64,000 nucleotides of DNA from Oscillatoriales cyanobacterium (GTDB lineage Bacteria > Cyanobacteriota > Cyanobacteriia > Cyanobacteriales > Microcoleaceae). The DNA is taken from assembly GCA_004294385.1 (NCBI GenBank), contig REAP01000009.1, positions 50,998 through 114,997 of the forward strand. Reading direction: 5' to 3'. Every line of letters starts with the position of its first letter. The first letter of the stretch is position 1. Below, piece by piece: positions 1-8,836 of this stretch. Both the position numbers and the translations under genes were made by a program. Under the pieces are notes generated by a model. It searched no databases and was not told the origin of the DNA. It saw only the letters and a list, made by a program, of their open reading frames with translations.

Positions 1-288
1 GCTTTGATCCTCGCTCCCTGATTTGATCATAAAATATTGATCCTCGCTCCCTGATTTGATCATAAAATAGACACTTCGACTACGCTCAGTGACCAAAAGT
101 ATAGCCGTCGCCAAGGTGCTTTGATCCTCGCTCAGGGAGCGGAGTCGAAGGGTCGAAGGGTTAAATGAAAATAAATACCTTAACAGCCTTGGCAGTTATT
201 ATATCATATCGATTTCGCTCCAACAGTTAACAGTTAACAGTTAACAGTCAACTGTCAACTGTCAACTGTCAACAATTAACAATCAAAC
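1..288. repeat. Intergenic repeat cluster at window start
   Basis: No gene is seen here. A 33-bp unit is directly repeated at 4-36 and 37-69. A CCCTTCGAC/GCTCAGGG-type palindromic repeat, seen elsewhere in the window, covers about 70-165. From about 221 to 280 there is a heptanucleotide tract (AACAGTT, then CAACTGT units) that could fold on itself. Such heptamer tracts are typical of filamentous cyanobacterial intergenic DNA. Confidence 0.75.
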
Positions 289-2949
289 CTAATTGCAGTT
301 GGGACTACAAATCAATTTCCATTTTCTATTCTCCATGCACAATTGCGTTATCGCCGCCGCCGATATTGGCTTGCTAAAGAAGTAACCCTGAGCCATATCG
401 CACTGAAGCGAATCTAAAAATTCCAACTGTTCCGCTGTTTCTACTCCCTCAGCAATCACCTTTAGGTTCAACCCTTGTCCCAAGGCGATCGCCATTTTCA
501 CAATAGCAGCACCACTGCTGCCATTGATCAAATCAGCCACGAACGATCGATCTATTTTTAAATTGTTTAGTGGTAAGTGTTTGAGAGACCACAAAGAAGA
601 ATAACCAGTCCCAAAATCGTCCAGAGAAATCAGAATCCCCATTTGCTGCAACTGCTGCAATACAGACACGGTGAAATTCACGTCTGTCATCGCAATAGTC
701 TCAGTAATTTCTATTTCCAAATACTTCGCATCTAGCCCGGTTTCCGACAAAATTTTAGCGATGGTTTTTACCGTGTTGTTTTGTTGAAACTGACGTGCAG
801 ATAAATTGACAGCTACCCGCATCGGTGGGAGTCCCAGTAATTGCCACGCTCGACTTTGCAAGCAAGCAGTTCGCAGCACCCACTCATCAATCTGACAGAT
901 TAATCCTGTTTCCTCAGCTAAGGGAATAAATTGATCTGGTGCCATAAACCCGCGTTCGGGATGCTCCCAGCGAACCAGAGCTTCTACGCCAACAATTTTG
1001 CCAGTATTTATGTCTATTTGTGGCTGGTAGTGCAGCAAAAATTCAGAATTTTCGAGAGCTCTGTAAAGATGATTTTCTAATGTCAGCCGCTCCGATGCTT
1101 TATTGCCGATCGCTCTCGTGTAAAATTGATAATTATTCCGACCTTTCTGTTTCGCTTTGTACATAGCCGCATCGGCGTTTTTCAGCAGAGTTTCGGCATC
1201 TTCCCCGTCGTAAGGAGCCAAAGCAATTCCCAAGCTAGCTTTGATATAAAGTTCCTGCTCGTCAAAGCAAAAAGGAGTACATAAACTGTGGAGAATCTGC
1301 TGGCAAGTATCAACTGCATCCTGGGCGCAGCTAATATTGTAGAGCAGCAAAGTAAATTCATCTCCACCCCAGCGCGCAATCGAATCCCCTGGACGCAAAC
1401 AGTTAGTCAAGCGTCCAGCTACACCTTTGAGTAACTGGTCGCCGACAGCATGGCCGAGGGTATCATTAACATTCTTAAAACCGTCCAAATCTAGAAATAC
1501 GACTGCCAGCATTTCTGTATTTTGGTTGGCGTTAACTACAGCTAGGGACAGTTGTTCATTAAACAGCAATTTGTTGGCCAAACCTGTTAGTTGGTCGTGA
1601 GAAGCTTGATGTCGAATCATCGCCTCTACGCGCCTCTGCATTGCTGCCATATATAGGTGAGTCCCCAAAGATTTCGCTAGCTTCAATTCATCGTTGCTCC
1701 ACTCTCTACCTTGTTGTGTTTTAACTTCTTTCCAAGCTGCAAATGACCTTCGGGGACGGTCGTTTCTGGCTTCTCTATCAAGCTGTCCAGCCCATAAAGT
1801 TTCTGTTTCTATTTCATTGCGAAAAACTGTGAGACATCCTATACACTGCTCGCGATATTGCAGTGGCACTGCGAGTATTGACCGAATAGAAACTTCTAGA
1901 AAATGTGAAGATAAAGATTTTATTTTAGGTTCTTGAGAAATATCTGAAATAGCATAGGTTTGTGGTATAATGCAATTATAAATTGTCAAGTCAATTTGGT
2001 TGTATTTCTCTAAATCTATGGTGAGTAAAAACTCGTCTTTTTTAGGATTAATATCATGCTCAATTGCTGCGATATTTGATTTTCTTAAACCCATTATTTC
2101 TTGCCAGAACTGGCTTTTTTCAATTTTTAAATTCTGTGGCTGTTGACCGCAGGTATAAAGTTCGGCAGGCCAATCAAGTCCTTCCGGGGCAATGTACAAT
2201 CTACCGCCAGAACCTTGCAAAGATTTGACGGTTTGTTCTAGAACTGTTTGCCTAATTTCTGCCAATTCCAGGGGAGAGTGCAGCAAACTGGTAATTTGAT
2301 TGACAATGGCTTCGTCGCGAGCTTGTTGTCTGGCTTGACTCAGGAGAGCAGATTGGGCGATCGCAATTGAAAGCTGATCCACCAGCAATTGCACAATTTT
2401 CAATTCTCGATCGCTAAACCGTTTGGGTTGTGTGTGGTGACAAGCCAACAGCCCCCAAAGCTCGTTGTGATGCAAAATCGGCACCGTCAGGGAAGAATGC
2501 ACCCCCATAGCCGTCAGATACTCAATGTGACAGGAGTCTACAGCACCATAGCGAATATCTTCAGCAGCTAAAGTTTTGCCTGTTTCTGGACAATCTAATC
2601 GATTAATTGTTTGATGATTCAATCCCACATCTATAATCACTCGTTGCCGAGCTTTGATAAACATTTCGCGAGCGCTCTGGGGAATATCACCTGCTGGAAA
2701 ATGCAAACCCAACAGTGAGGGTAAATTGTTGCCATTAATCGACTCAGCAATTACCTCACCGCTCCCATCAGGTTCAAACCGATAAATTTTTACCCGATCG
2801 CTCCCTAACAAATTACGGAGTTCCCTTACCGTTGTCGTCAAAATCTCTTGCAGTTCTAAAGAGTGTCGGATGCGAGTAGTAATTCGGTTGAGTAAATCCT
2901 CTTGCTCCAAAGGCGATCTGGACATTTTTATAAATTTTTTACGAGCCAT
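289..2949 (-). CDS. Bilin-type GAF / GAF / GGDEF / EAL signalling protein
   Basis: Predicted photoreceptor-like c-di-GMP enzyme of 886 residues. The first GAF domain (about 20-200) has the phytochrome-like motif PAGDIPQSAR and a Cys-His pair at C140-H141 in DSCHIEYL, the usual bilin-attachment position in phytochromes and cyanobacteriochromes. A second GAF follows (about 215-440), then a GGDEF domain with intact GGDEF and an RPGD inhibitory-site motif five residues before it, then an EAL domain with intact GVEALVRWEHP. Both c-di-GMP synthesis and breakdown are therefore possible; which dominates cannot be read from the sequence. There is no membrane segment, so it is cytoplasmic. It is divergent from the receiver gene at 3190 across a 240-bp spacer, suggesting but not proving a shared promoter region. 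Confidence 0.88.
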   Translation of the reverse strand: MARKKFIKMSRSPLEQEDLLNRITTRIRHSLELQEILTTTVRELRNLLGSDRVKIYRFEPDGSGEVIAESINGNNLPSLLGLHFPAGDIPQSAREMFIKARQRVIIDVGLNHQTINRLDCPETGKTLAAEDIRYGAVDSCHIEYLTAMGVHSSLTVPILHHNELWGLLACHHTQPKRFSDRELKIVQLLVDQLSIAIAQSALLSQARQQARDEAIVNQITSLLHSPLELAEIRQTVLEQTVKSLQGSGGRLYIAPEGLDWPAELYTCGQQPQNLKIEKSQFWQEIMGLRKSNIAAIEHDINPKKDEFLLTIDLEKYNQIDLTIYNCIIPQTYAISDISQEPKIKSLSSHFLEVSIRSILAVPLQYREQCIGCLTVFRNEIETETLWAGQLDREARNDRPRRSFAAWKEVKTQQGREWSNDELKLAKSLGTHLYMAAMQRRVEAMIRHQASHDQLTGLANKLLFNEQLSLAVVNANQNTEMLAVVFLDLDGFKNVNDTLGHAVGDQLLKGVAGRLTNCLRPGDSIARWGGDEFTLLLYNISCAQDAVDTCQQILHSLCTPFCFDEQELYIKASLGIALAPYDGEDAETLLKNADAAMYKAKQKGRNNYQFYTRAIGNKASERLTLENHLYRALENSEFLLHYQPQIDINTGKIVGVEALVRWEHPERGFMAPDQFIPLAEETGLICQIDEWVLRTACLQSRAWQLLGLPPMRVAVNLSARQFQQNNTVKTIAKILSETGLDAKYLEIEITETIAMTDVNFTVSVLQQLQQMGILISLDDFGTGYSSLWSLKHLPLNNLKIDRSFVADLINGSSGAAIVKMAIALGQGLNLKVIAEGVETAEQLEFLDSLQCDMAQGYFFSKPISAAAITQLCMENRKWKLICSPNCN

Positions 2950-3189
2950 TTTTGTTTGATACTCAAGGCTGATCGGAGGATTTTGCGAGCTTTCGCACTA
3001 TATTACAGAATACAAGAAACAGAATCAATATTCGTAACATGATAATATAAGCTTGTATTAAATTTAGTCGGTTTATCCGTGATATCACAGAGGTTGTTGA
3101 TATCTGCAAACAAAAGCAATGGAGAATACAAGCTCATCCTATGTCATAGAATAAGTACAAATACATAAAAACCCTTTTCCTCGGCATTT

Positions 3190-3624
3190 ATGAATTACCC
3201 CAACTGGAATCAGGATTCGGAATATTTGTCTGGCAATAGCGATCAACTGTTGCTTAACAAGCGTCCCTTAGTCTTAGCTGTAGACGACAATCAGGACAAT
3301 TTAGAGCTGCTAGCCCAAATACTTGATTTATTCGGCTGCGAGTGCGTGGGAGCCGTAGATGGTGGCACAGCTCTGACCGCAGCAGCATCCCGACCTCCTG
3401 ACCTAATTTTGCTCGACATTTGTCTACCAGATATAGACGGTATAGAACTGGTGAGTCGCCTCAAGCAAAACCTACAACTGATAAATATTCCAATTATTGC
3501 GATCACAGCCCTGGCAAAAACAGAAGATCGCGATCGCATTCTCCAAGCTGGCTGCGTTGCATACCTTTCCAAACCTTTTGATATCGACCAATTAGAAGCA
3601 ATGATGCACCAGCATCTCAATTAG
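3190..3624 (+). CDS. Single-domain response regulator (CheY-like)
   Basis: A 144-residue protein that is almost only a receiver domain, with a 25-residue N-terminal extension. Acidic-pocket residues D32 and D33, phospho-acceptor D76 (LILLDICLPDIDG), T107 and K128 (LSKPF) are all present, so it should be phosphorylatable. There is no output domain; such proteins usually act by protein contact or as phosphorelay carriers. No kinase is adjacent. The nearest neighbour is the divergent GAF-GGDEF-EAL gene, and a functional link between them is only inferred from position. Confidence 0.88.
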   Translation: MNYPNWNQDSEYLSGNSDQLLLNKRPLVLAVDDNQDNLELLAQILDLFGCECVGAVDGGTALTAAASRPPDLILLDICLPDIDGIELVSRLKQNLQLINIPIIAITALAKTEDRDRILQAGCVAYLSKPFDIDQLEAMMHQHLN

Positions 3625-3934
3625 TAGCCTAGCGTTCCTGGAAATGCTGCTTTAGCTACAAAAAATGTAGTCAAACGAACCAAAAAGCTTTGGAATGATT
3701 ATTTATGAAAATACATTGAACTTTTAATAAGTAAATAAGTAGTAATCAAATTTTAATAAAATGTAACTTGAGTAACATTTTTTAAATAATAAAACCAATA
3801 CGTTAGAAAGATGTTTTTTGATCAGGAAAGAGCAAGAATCAGGATGTATTTATAAAGCAAGTAGAATATCGAAAAGTTCAATGAAATTTTTCGGTGTTCG
3901 ACTTGGACAAAGCCAAAACTATGGAGTGTTAGAT

Positions 3935-4183
3935 ATGCTGAAACAAATGTGTTGGTTGCCCAGATACGGAAGCGGTGGAGAAACAATATTGCACTTACGC
4001 ACTGAACACCGCCAATCTTGGCGGCCGTATACCGCTTTTCCACAGTATGCCGCATCGGACTACCTAGAACCGGATGGTTCTAAAGGGTGGGCTACCTTTC
4101 AAAAGCTGAGAGATCAAGGGTGGAATTTAATCTCGACACAAGAAGGACTACAATCTGGTTTCGGTGAACAAAAAAGTGCTTAG
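3935..4183 (+). CDS. Small protein of unknown function
   Basis: Not recognised. The reading frame stays open from a TTG at 3818 with further ATGs at 3881 and 3935. The 3935 start is preferred because GGAG lies 8 nt before it (3923-3926), giving 82 residues; the 3881 start would give 100. The protein is soluble-looking, rich in Trp, Arg and Gly, and ends with a hydrophilic tail. No known motif is seen. A strong intrinsic terminator 23 nt after the stop supports a real transcription unit. It sits alone between the receiver gene and an IS element. Confidence 0.5.
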   Translation: MLKQMCWLPRYGSGGETILHLRTEHRQSWRPYTAFPQYAASDYLEPDGSKGWATFQKLRDQGWNLISTQEGLQSGFGEQKSA

Positions 4184-4206
4184 ACAACCGAAAATTTCAG
4201 GAATAT

Positions 4207-4240
4207 AAAGAAGAGGTAAGATCCTCTTCTTTTTGTTTTT
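4207..4240 (+). terminator. Intrinsic terminator after the 3935 gene
   Basis: Perfect 10-bp stem (AAAGAAGAGG, 4207-4216, pairing with 4223-4232), 6-nt loop, followed by a T-rich run to 4240. Confidence 0.85.
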
Positions 4241-4287
4241 TACCAGTTTAAAAAAATATTTAAGCTTGGATCGACATAACAATTTTT

Positions 4288-4480
4288 GACACTCCTCGGC
4301 CTGAAGGCACGAGGATTCTTAAGATGTTTCCAACTTAATATCCCTATTTCTAGGGTTCCCAGACTCCTTACGTTTGCTCAATCGAGCGCGAGGATATCTT
4401 CTGGGCGTTTAGGCGCGAACGCCCGGTTTCGCGGAGTCCCCGCGTACCAAATTTAAAGCTCGATCGCAAATAGTTTTTGC
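4288..4480 (-). ncRNA. Candidate omega (reRNA) guide region of tnpB
   Basis: By analogy with characterised TnpB systems, a guide RNA scaffold normally overlaps the 3' end of tnpB and runs to the right end, the guide itself being the flanking DNA just beyond (here leftward of about 4288). Hairpins are visible at the tnpB stop (GGGCGTT/AACGCCC, about 4405-4424) and at the right end. No transcription evidence is available, so this is an inference. Confidence 0.35.
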
Positions 4481-5734
4481 TGCGCCGATATCGGCGTGTT
4501 CGTGGTAGCCGCATTCAGTGCAGATGAACTTTTCACCATCTCTATTAGACTTGTCGATGTGACCGCAATTCCGACATTCTTGACTGGAGTATTTGGGGTT
4601 AACCTTGATTACAACCTTTCCTTGCTTTGCAGCGAGATACTCGATCTTCAAAATTAAGTCTGCCCAACTTGCATCAGAGATAGAACGGTTTAAACCTCTC
4701 TTCCTTGATTGCCCATTTTTCAGAAATCTACCTGTTTTTTCGTCAACCTTCACTCGACATCGGCGCATCATGCCGGAAATGTTCAAGTCCTCTAGAGCAA
4801 TCGCGTCAACGTTACGTGACACAATTTTATTGGCAACTTTCCATTGGTAAGCTTGGCGCTTATCGCTAATTTTCTGGTGGAAAAGTCCTAATTTTTTAGC
4901 AGCTTTTTTGCGGTTTTTACTGCCCTTTGCTTTTCGACTAACCCGTCTCTGCCTAATTTTTAGAGTGCGCTTAGCTTTTTTAGTGGTTGAAAACTTGGGA
5001 TTTTCAATTTGAGATCCATCTGATAGATGGACTAATTTGGTAATTCCCATATCGCAGCCAATTACTTTGATGACATCTCTGAGAGGTTTTCTCGTAGGGT
5101 CGGAGACAGATTTGTCCTCAATACGGACGGATATGTACCAGCCATTCTGTCGCCTCTTTACCGCGCAAGCTTTAATAGTAAAGCCATTAGGAATTGGGCG
5201 CGAGCTGTAAAAACGCATCCAACCTAACTTGGGTAAGTAGATTTTACTACCCTGTATTTTTACTCCCATCACGAATGTAAAGGAAGTGAAATTGCTGCGG
5301 TTTTTGAATTTAGGAAAGCCACGCCCGTCGAAGAAATTCTTGTAGGCAGTGTCCAGTCGTTTGACGTTTTGCTGTAGAACTGTCGAGTCTATCCCGGCAA
5401 ACCAGGGTCTAGCTGCTTTCAATTCAGGCAAAGCGGTAATTTGAATGTCGCCTGGGTTGCGCCGAGGGTTTTTAATTTTCCCGTCTTTATTTGTTTTGCC
5501 TATTTTCCAAGGTTCCCCAGTGGCACCATTCTTGCTAACACAACTGGTCAATGGACAGGCTTCACTTTGCGTCCTGATCTGGCAATAGTTTCCTTGAATG
5601 AACTGTTGACTATATTGAGTGATTCTGTCGTTGAGGCACCAATTGTAATGGCTTCGCAACATATCCACCCAATTGGATATTCTTAATTCTTGTGTTTGAT
5701 TTGGACGTAACTTGTAGACATAGTTTGTTAACAA
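4409..5734 (-). CDS. tnpB: TnpB RNA-guided nuclease, IS200/IS605 family
   Basis: A full-length 441-residue TnpB. The N-terminal OrfB helix-turn-helix region (Tyr-Lys-Leu-Arg-Pro start) is followed by a split RuvC-like nuclease: D228 in IGCDMGITKL, E315 in IALEDLNISGM and D415 in HADIGAAKTI. The zinc finger is intact, with C387/C390 and C405/C408. All catalytic and metal-binding positions are therefore present and the protein looks active. TnpB proteins are guide-RNA-directed DNA nucleases that help the element persist at its donor site. The start ATG lies 150 bp inside the left-end hairpin. A tnpB of a different subfamily is cut off at the right edge of the window. Confidence 0.92.
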   Translation of the reverse strand: MLTNYVYKLRPNQTQELRISNWVDMLRSHYNWCLNDRITQYSQQFIQGNYCQIRTQSEACPLTSCVSKNGATGEPWKIGKTNKDGKIKNPRRNPGDIQITALPELKAARPWFAGIDSTVLQQNVKRLDTAYKNFFDGRGFPKFKNRSNFTSFTFVMGVKIQGSKIYLPKLGWMRFYSSRPIPNGFTIKACAVKRRQNGWYISVRIEDKSVSDPTRKPLRDVIKVIGCDMGITKLVHLSDGSQIENPKFSTTKKAKRTLKIRQRRVSRKAKGSKNRKKAAKKLGLFHQKISDKRQAYQWKVANKIVSRNVDAIALEDLNISGMMRRCRVKVDEKTGRFLKNGQSRKRGLNRSISDASWADLILKIEYLAAKQGKVVIKVNPKYSSQECRNCGHIDKSNRDGEKFICTECGYHEHADIGAAKTICDRALNLVRGDSAKPGVRA

Positions 5735-5978
5735 GTTAAACTCCTCCTTTTTGAGCTACTATCAATGTACAGTAAAACACTGTTATATCTAATTTTTTTT
5801 ACATATCTTTATGAGAAAGATTCAATGTTTTTACTTTTGCTAAAAAAGCCGTCCTATAAGGACGGGGTTTTAGACCCATTTTTTATGATAATTATTCCGA
5901 TCCAACCGGATTTGATATAATACCAATGAGCATTATTCCTTCTTCCTTCTTCCTTCTTCCTTCTACTTACTAATTACG

Positions 5979-6602
5979 ATGTCTTTGAAATTTATTAAGA
6001 TTCCATCAACAACCGATCGCAAACCAGTCGCTTTGATTGTCTGTTTGCACGGATGGGGAGCCAATGCTCGCGATTTGACCTCTTTGGCGCCCGCCTTCAA
6101 TTTACCAGATTATCAGTTTGTGTTTCCCGATGCCCCATTTCCCCATCCTCAAGTACCGGGGGGCAAAATGTGGTATGACCTCCAAGGTAATGACTCGAAG
6201 GGATTGCTAGAAAGTCGGCAATTAGTGCAGGAATTTTTGTTGTCCTTAGAAAGCAGCACTGGTGTGCCTTTGTCTAGGACAATTTTAGGGGGCTTTTCTC
6301 AAGGTGGAGCGATGACTCTGGATGTGGGATTAACTTTGCCTCTGGGAGGTTTAATTTGTTTGAGCGGTTATTTACACTCGATGTCACCAGTTGCTGGTAG
6401 TGTTTTGCCACCAGTTTTGATCGTACATGGTACTCAAGATAGTGTTGTCCCGGTGAGTGCGGCAGTCCGCGCGCGTGATAGTTTCACTGCTTGGGGAGCA
6501 TCAGTGCAGTATCATGAATTTCCGATGGGACACGAGATTCAACCGGAAGTTGTAGATCTAATGCGAAGTTTTGTTGTAGAAACTGTGTCGAAATCTGATT
6601 AA
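5979..6602 (+). CDS. Alpha/beta hydrolase, phospholipase/carboxylesterase family
   Basis: A 207-residue serine hydrolase of the Abhydrolase_2 (acyl-protein thioesterase/carboxylesterase) type. Seen directly: oxyanion-hole region CLHGWGAN (22-29), nucleophile elbow GFSQGG with S107, acid D154 in HGTQDSVVPV and base H185 in MGHEI. Length is normal for the family. No signal peptide or membrane segment, so it is probably cytoplasmic; the substrate is unknown. It is followed 45 bp downstream by a small conserved gene in the same direction, possibly cotranscribed. Confidence 0.87.
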   Translation: MSLKFIKIPSTTDRKPVALIVCLHGWGANARDLTSLAPAFNLPDYQFVFPDAPFPHPQVPGGKMWYDLQGNDSKGLLESRQLVQEFLLSLESSTGVPLSRTILGGFSQGGAMTLDVGLTLPLGGLICLSGYLHSMSPVAGSVLPPVLIVHGTQDSVVPVSAAVRARDSFTAWGASVQYHEFPMGHEIQPEVVDLMRSFVVETVSKSD

Positions 6603-6647
6603 AGGTTTAGGATATAGTGTGGCGGAAGTCTAGGGCAGGGGCAAAAA

Positions 6648-6866
6648 ATGAAAACTTTAACTAAAGCATCAGCATCGCGCGATATTGCTGTACTTACTTC
6701 GGAGGATGTGGCAGAATTGGCCGATCGCCTGGAAGTAGACGATTACACAGATCCTTTTGAGGGATTGAATGATTGGCATTTATTGCGATCGCTCGCGTTT
6801 CAGCGTCCAGAGATGGTAGAGCCTTATCTTCACCTTCTGGACATGGAAGCCTACGACGAAGCATAG
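6648..6866 (+). CDS. Small conserved cyanobacterial protein (DUF2555-like)
   Basis: A 72-residue acidic soluble protein. The pattern SEDVAELADRLEVDDY, DPFEGLNDWHLLRSLAFQR and a C-terminal HLLDMEAYDEA resembles what I recall of the cyanobacterial DUF2555 family; that assignment is from memory, not a search. No catalytic motif or metal site is visible. An A-rich leader (GGGGCAAAAAATG) precedes the start. It lies between the esterase gene and a MITE-like element. Confidence 0.7.
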   Translation: MKTLTKASASRDIAVLTSEDVAELADRLEVDDYTDPFEGLNDWHLLRSLAFQRPEMVEPYLHLLDMEAYDEA

Positions 6867-6920
6867 CCTGGAAAATAGCCAAAATTTCAGCAAATTTTAG
6901 GAGAAAGATTTATTATCCCC

Positions 6921-7191
6921 GTAGGGACACGGCAGTGCCCATAGGTGTCAACTTAAGGTAGAACCAATAGTCCGACAGGGGTTGAAACCCCTGTCTCATA
7001 GCGAAAGTCCTCTCAAAGAGGACTGAAGAATTAGTTGATATGTATTGGTTTCAGGCAAATCTTTAGTCGGTTTCAACCGACTTTAGCTATTAGACAGGGG
7101 TTTCAACCCCTGGCGGATTTGCGGGCCCACAGACAGACTTGGCAGGCTTTCAGGCTTAAGTTGACACCAATGGGCAGTGCCGTGCCCCTAC
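6921..7191. mobile_element. 271-bp MITE-like element with 37-bp terminal inverted repeats
   Basis: The left end (6921-6957) and right end (7155-7191) are inverted copies over 37 bp with only three mismatches (GTAGGG.CACGGCA.TGCCC...). The interior is built of nested hairpins, for example AGTCCTCTCAAAGAGGACT and two CAGGGGTTT.AACCCCTG palindromes. It has no coding capacity. A related element lies at 44989-45333, and a reduced core is nested at about 32122-32152. It is probably non-autonomous mobile DNA; no helper transposase is identified. Confidence 0.7.
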
Positions 7192-7230
7192 AATAACTCA
7201 CTTTTCTCCTAATTTTTTTATTCAAAACAA

Positions 7231-8430
7231 ATGAATGGCAGACGAGTTTTAATTGGCGTTAGTGGTGGGATTGCGGCTTATAAAGTTTGTGAAGTAGTTT
7301 CAACTTTAGCTCAGGCTGGAGTTGAAGTAAGGGCGATTCTGACTGATGCGGCGGGGGAGTTTGTGACTCCTTTGACTTTTGCTACTCTCTGTCGCCTGGG
7401 TGCTTTTACTGACAAAGATTTCTGGGAACCAAGTCATGGCCGCCCTCTGCATATTCTATTGGGAGAATGGGCGGAAGTTTTTGTGATTGCTCCTCTGACG
7501 GCGAATACTTTGGCTAAGTTGGCTGGGGGTTTTGCTGATAATTTACTGACAAATACGGTGTTGGCTTCTCAGTGCCCAATTCTGTTGGCACCGGCGATGA
7601 ATACGGATATGTGGGAACAGTCGGCGGTGCAGCGAAATTGGCGAGAAGTATTGACAGATGGGCGATATCATGCTATGTCGCCTGGGTCGGGAATGCTGGC
7701 TTGCGATCGCGTGGGTGCGGGCCGGATGGCTGAACCGAGTGATATTTTGGCGCTGATAGAGTCGTTGTTGTATACGAAGGGCGATCGAGATTTAGCTGGA
7801 AAACGGGTGTTAATCAGTGCGGGAGGAACGCGGGAATACTTCGATCCTGTGCGGTTTATCGGCAATCCTTCGAGTGGCAAAATGGGAATTGCTTTGGCGC
7901 GGGCGGCATTGCATCGAGGTGCGATCGTCACTTTGGTACATAGTATCATCGGTGAAGTGTCGTTGTCTGGTGTTAGCTCGATCGCCCTGACGAGTGCAGC
8001 CGAAATGCGACAGGCGATGCTGGAATGTTTTCACCATGCAGATTTGACGGTGATGGCTGCGGCGGTAGCGGATGTGAAACCGACTGATTATCATAGTCAG
8101 AAATTGCCGAAGCGATCGCTCCCCGATGCTTTAGAGTTGACACAGGTACCGGATATTTTGGCCGAGTTGGGAAACTTGAAACAGTCGCATCAAAAACTGA
8201 TCGGGTTTGCAGCACAAACTGGCGATATTGTCAAGCCAGCTCTGGAGAAATTGCGATCGAAGAAACTGGATGTAATTGCGGCAAATGCGATCGACAAAAT
8301 AGGTTCAGGTTTCAGCAGTGATACCAATCAAGCAGTATTGATTAATGCCGCAGGAAAGCAAGTAGAAATCCCATCTTGCAGTAAATTAGAAATGGCTCAT
8401 CGATTGTTTGATTTTGCGATGGAAGGGTGA
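7231..8430 (+). CDS. coaBC: CoaBC: phosphopantothenoylcysteine decarboxylase / phosphopantothenate-cysteine ligase
   Basis: Bifunctional coenzyme A biosynthesis enzyme of 399 residues, the usual length. The N-terminal flavin-dependent CoaC half (about 1-180) shows SGGIAAYK, catalytic H74 in PLHILLGEW, the PAMN motif near 121-124 and a conserved Cys in GSGMLACD. The C-terminal CoaB half (about 190-399) begins with [19 protein letters not shown] and contains the nucleotide-binding KLPKR segment. It converts 4'-phosphopantothenate plus cysteine to 4'-phosphopantetheine in the cytoplasm. It is convergent with the toxin-antitoxin operon (16-bp gap). The spacer before it holds a MITE-like element ending 40 bp upstream of the ATG, so its promoter may partly lie in that element. 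Confidence 0.95.
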   Translation: MNGRRVLIGVSGGIAAYKVCEVVSTLAQAGVEVRAILTDAAGEFVTPLTFATLCRLGAFTDKDFWEPSHGRPLHILLGEWAEVFVIAPLTANTLAKLAGGFADNLLTNTVLASQCPILLAPAMNTDMWEQSAVQRNWREVLTDGRYHAMSPGSGMLACDRVGAGRMAEPSDILALIESLLYTKGDRDLAGKRVLISAGGTREYFDPVRFIGNPSSGKMGIALARAALHRGAIVTLVHSIIGEVSLSGVSSIALTSAAEMRQAMLECFHHADLTVMAAAVADVKPTDYHSQKLPKRSLPDALELTQVPDILAELGNLKQSHQKLIGFAAQTGDIVKPALEKLRSKKLDVIAANAIDKIGSGFSSDTNQAVLINAAGKQVEIPSCSKLEMAHRLFDFAMEG

Positions 8431-8446
8431 ATATGCGACTTATTCA

Positions 8447-8836
8447 TTAACTTGCATTAGCTGGTTCCGGGGATAATTGTGATTCCTCAATCTGCGTTAA
8501 TTCCGAGTCCGGGCGCAACTCACTATCTTCCACAATAATTCCTAGTTTAAATCCTAATGCTTCGAGCAATTCTACAAAACTGTAAATTTCCAAACCTGCA
8601 CTTGCTGTCAGCATTTGGTCAAGCTTTTCGTGATGGTCTTTTGCCGAATCAGAAAGAGCATTCATCCTGATTCGAGCCTCAATGACATTTCTGATGGCAT
8701 TTCTCAGGAGTGCGGGTTCAGGGTCTTTTTCTTCCAAAATAGCCCCGATGTAACCAGCAGCTTCTTCAGCCTCTTTGAGAGATTCAATTAGATACTCGCG
8801 GTAGCTATGACTTGTCGGTGCTTTCACGTCTTTCAT
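8447..8836 (-). CDS. Antitoxin of tandem TA module 1 (HigA-like addiction antidote)
   Basis: A 129-residue protein of the probable addiction-module antidote type: SYREYLIESLKEAEEAAGY, ILEEKDPEPALLRNAIRNVIEA, then GLEIYSFVELLEALGFKL as the recognition part. It overlaps the end of the upstream toxin gene by 32 bp, giving the toxin-first order seen in higBA-type modules. From about residue 30 onward it is nearly identical to the second antitoxin (9157-9534), but it has a different C-terminal tail (ELTQIEESQL...). It is the last gene of a four-gene leftward unit. Assignment rests on arrangement and family resemblance; activity is unknown. Confidence 0.75.
   Translation of the reverse strand: MKDVKAPTSHSYREYLIESLKEAEEAAGYIGAILEEKDPEPALLRNAIRNVIEARIRMNALSDSAKDHHEKLDQMLTASAGLEIYSFVELLEALGFKLGIIVEDSELRPDSELTQIEESQLSPEPANAS

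Larger units (their letters stand above)
4288..5885 (-). mobile_element. IS200/IS605-type element carrying only tnpB (IS1341-like)
   Basis: The ends are recognised from subterminal hairpins rather than inverted repeats, as expected for this family. Near 4294-4314 lies an imperfect hairpin (CCTCG GCCT .. AGGC CGAGG), which on the minus strand gives the familiar right end reading GAATCCTCGTGCC...GGAGTGTC. Near 5849-5865 is a second hairpin (CCGTCC/GGACGG) followed by GGGGTTTTAGACCC, the matching left end. No tnpA (Y1 transposase) lies inside, so movement would need a TnpA in trans. The exact boundaries are estimates. Confidence 0.75.
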
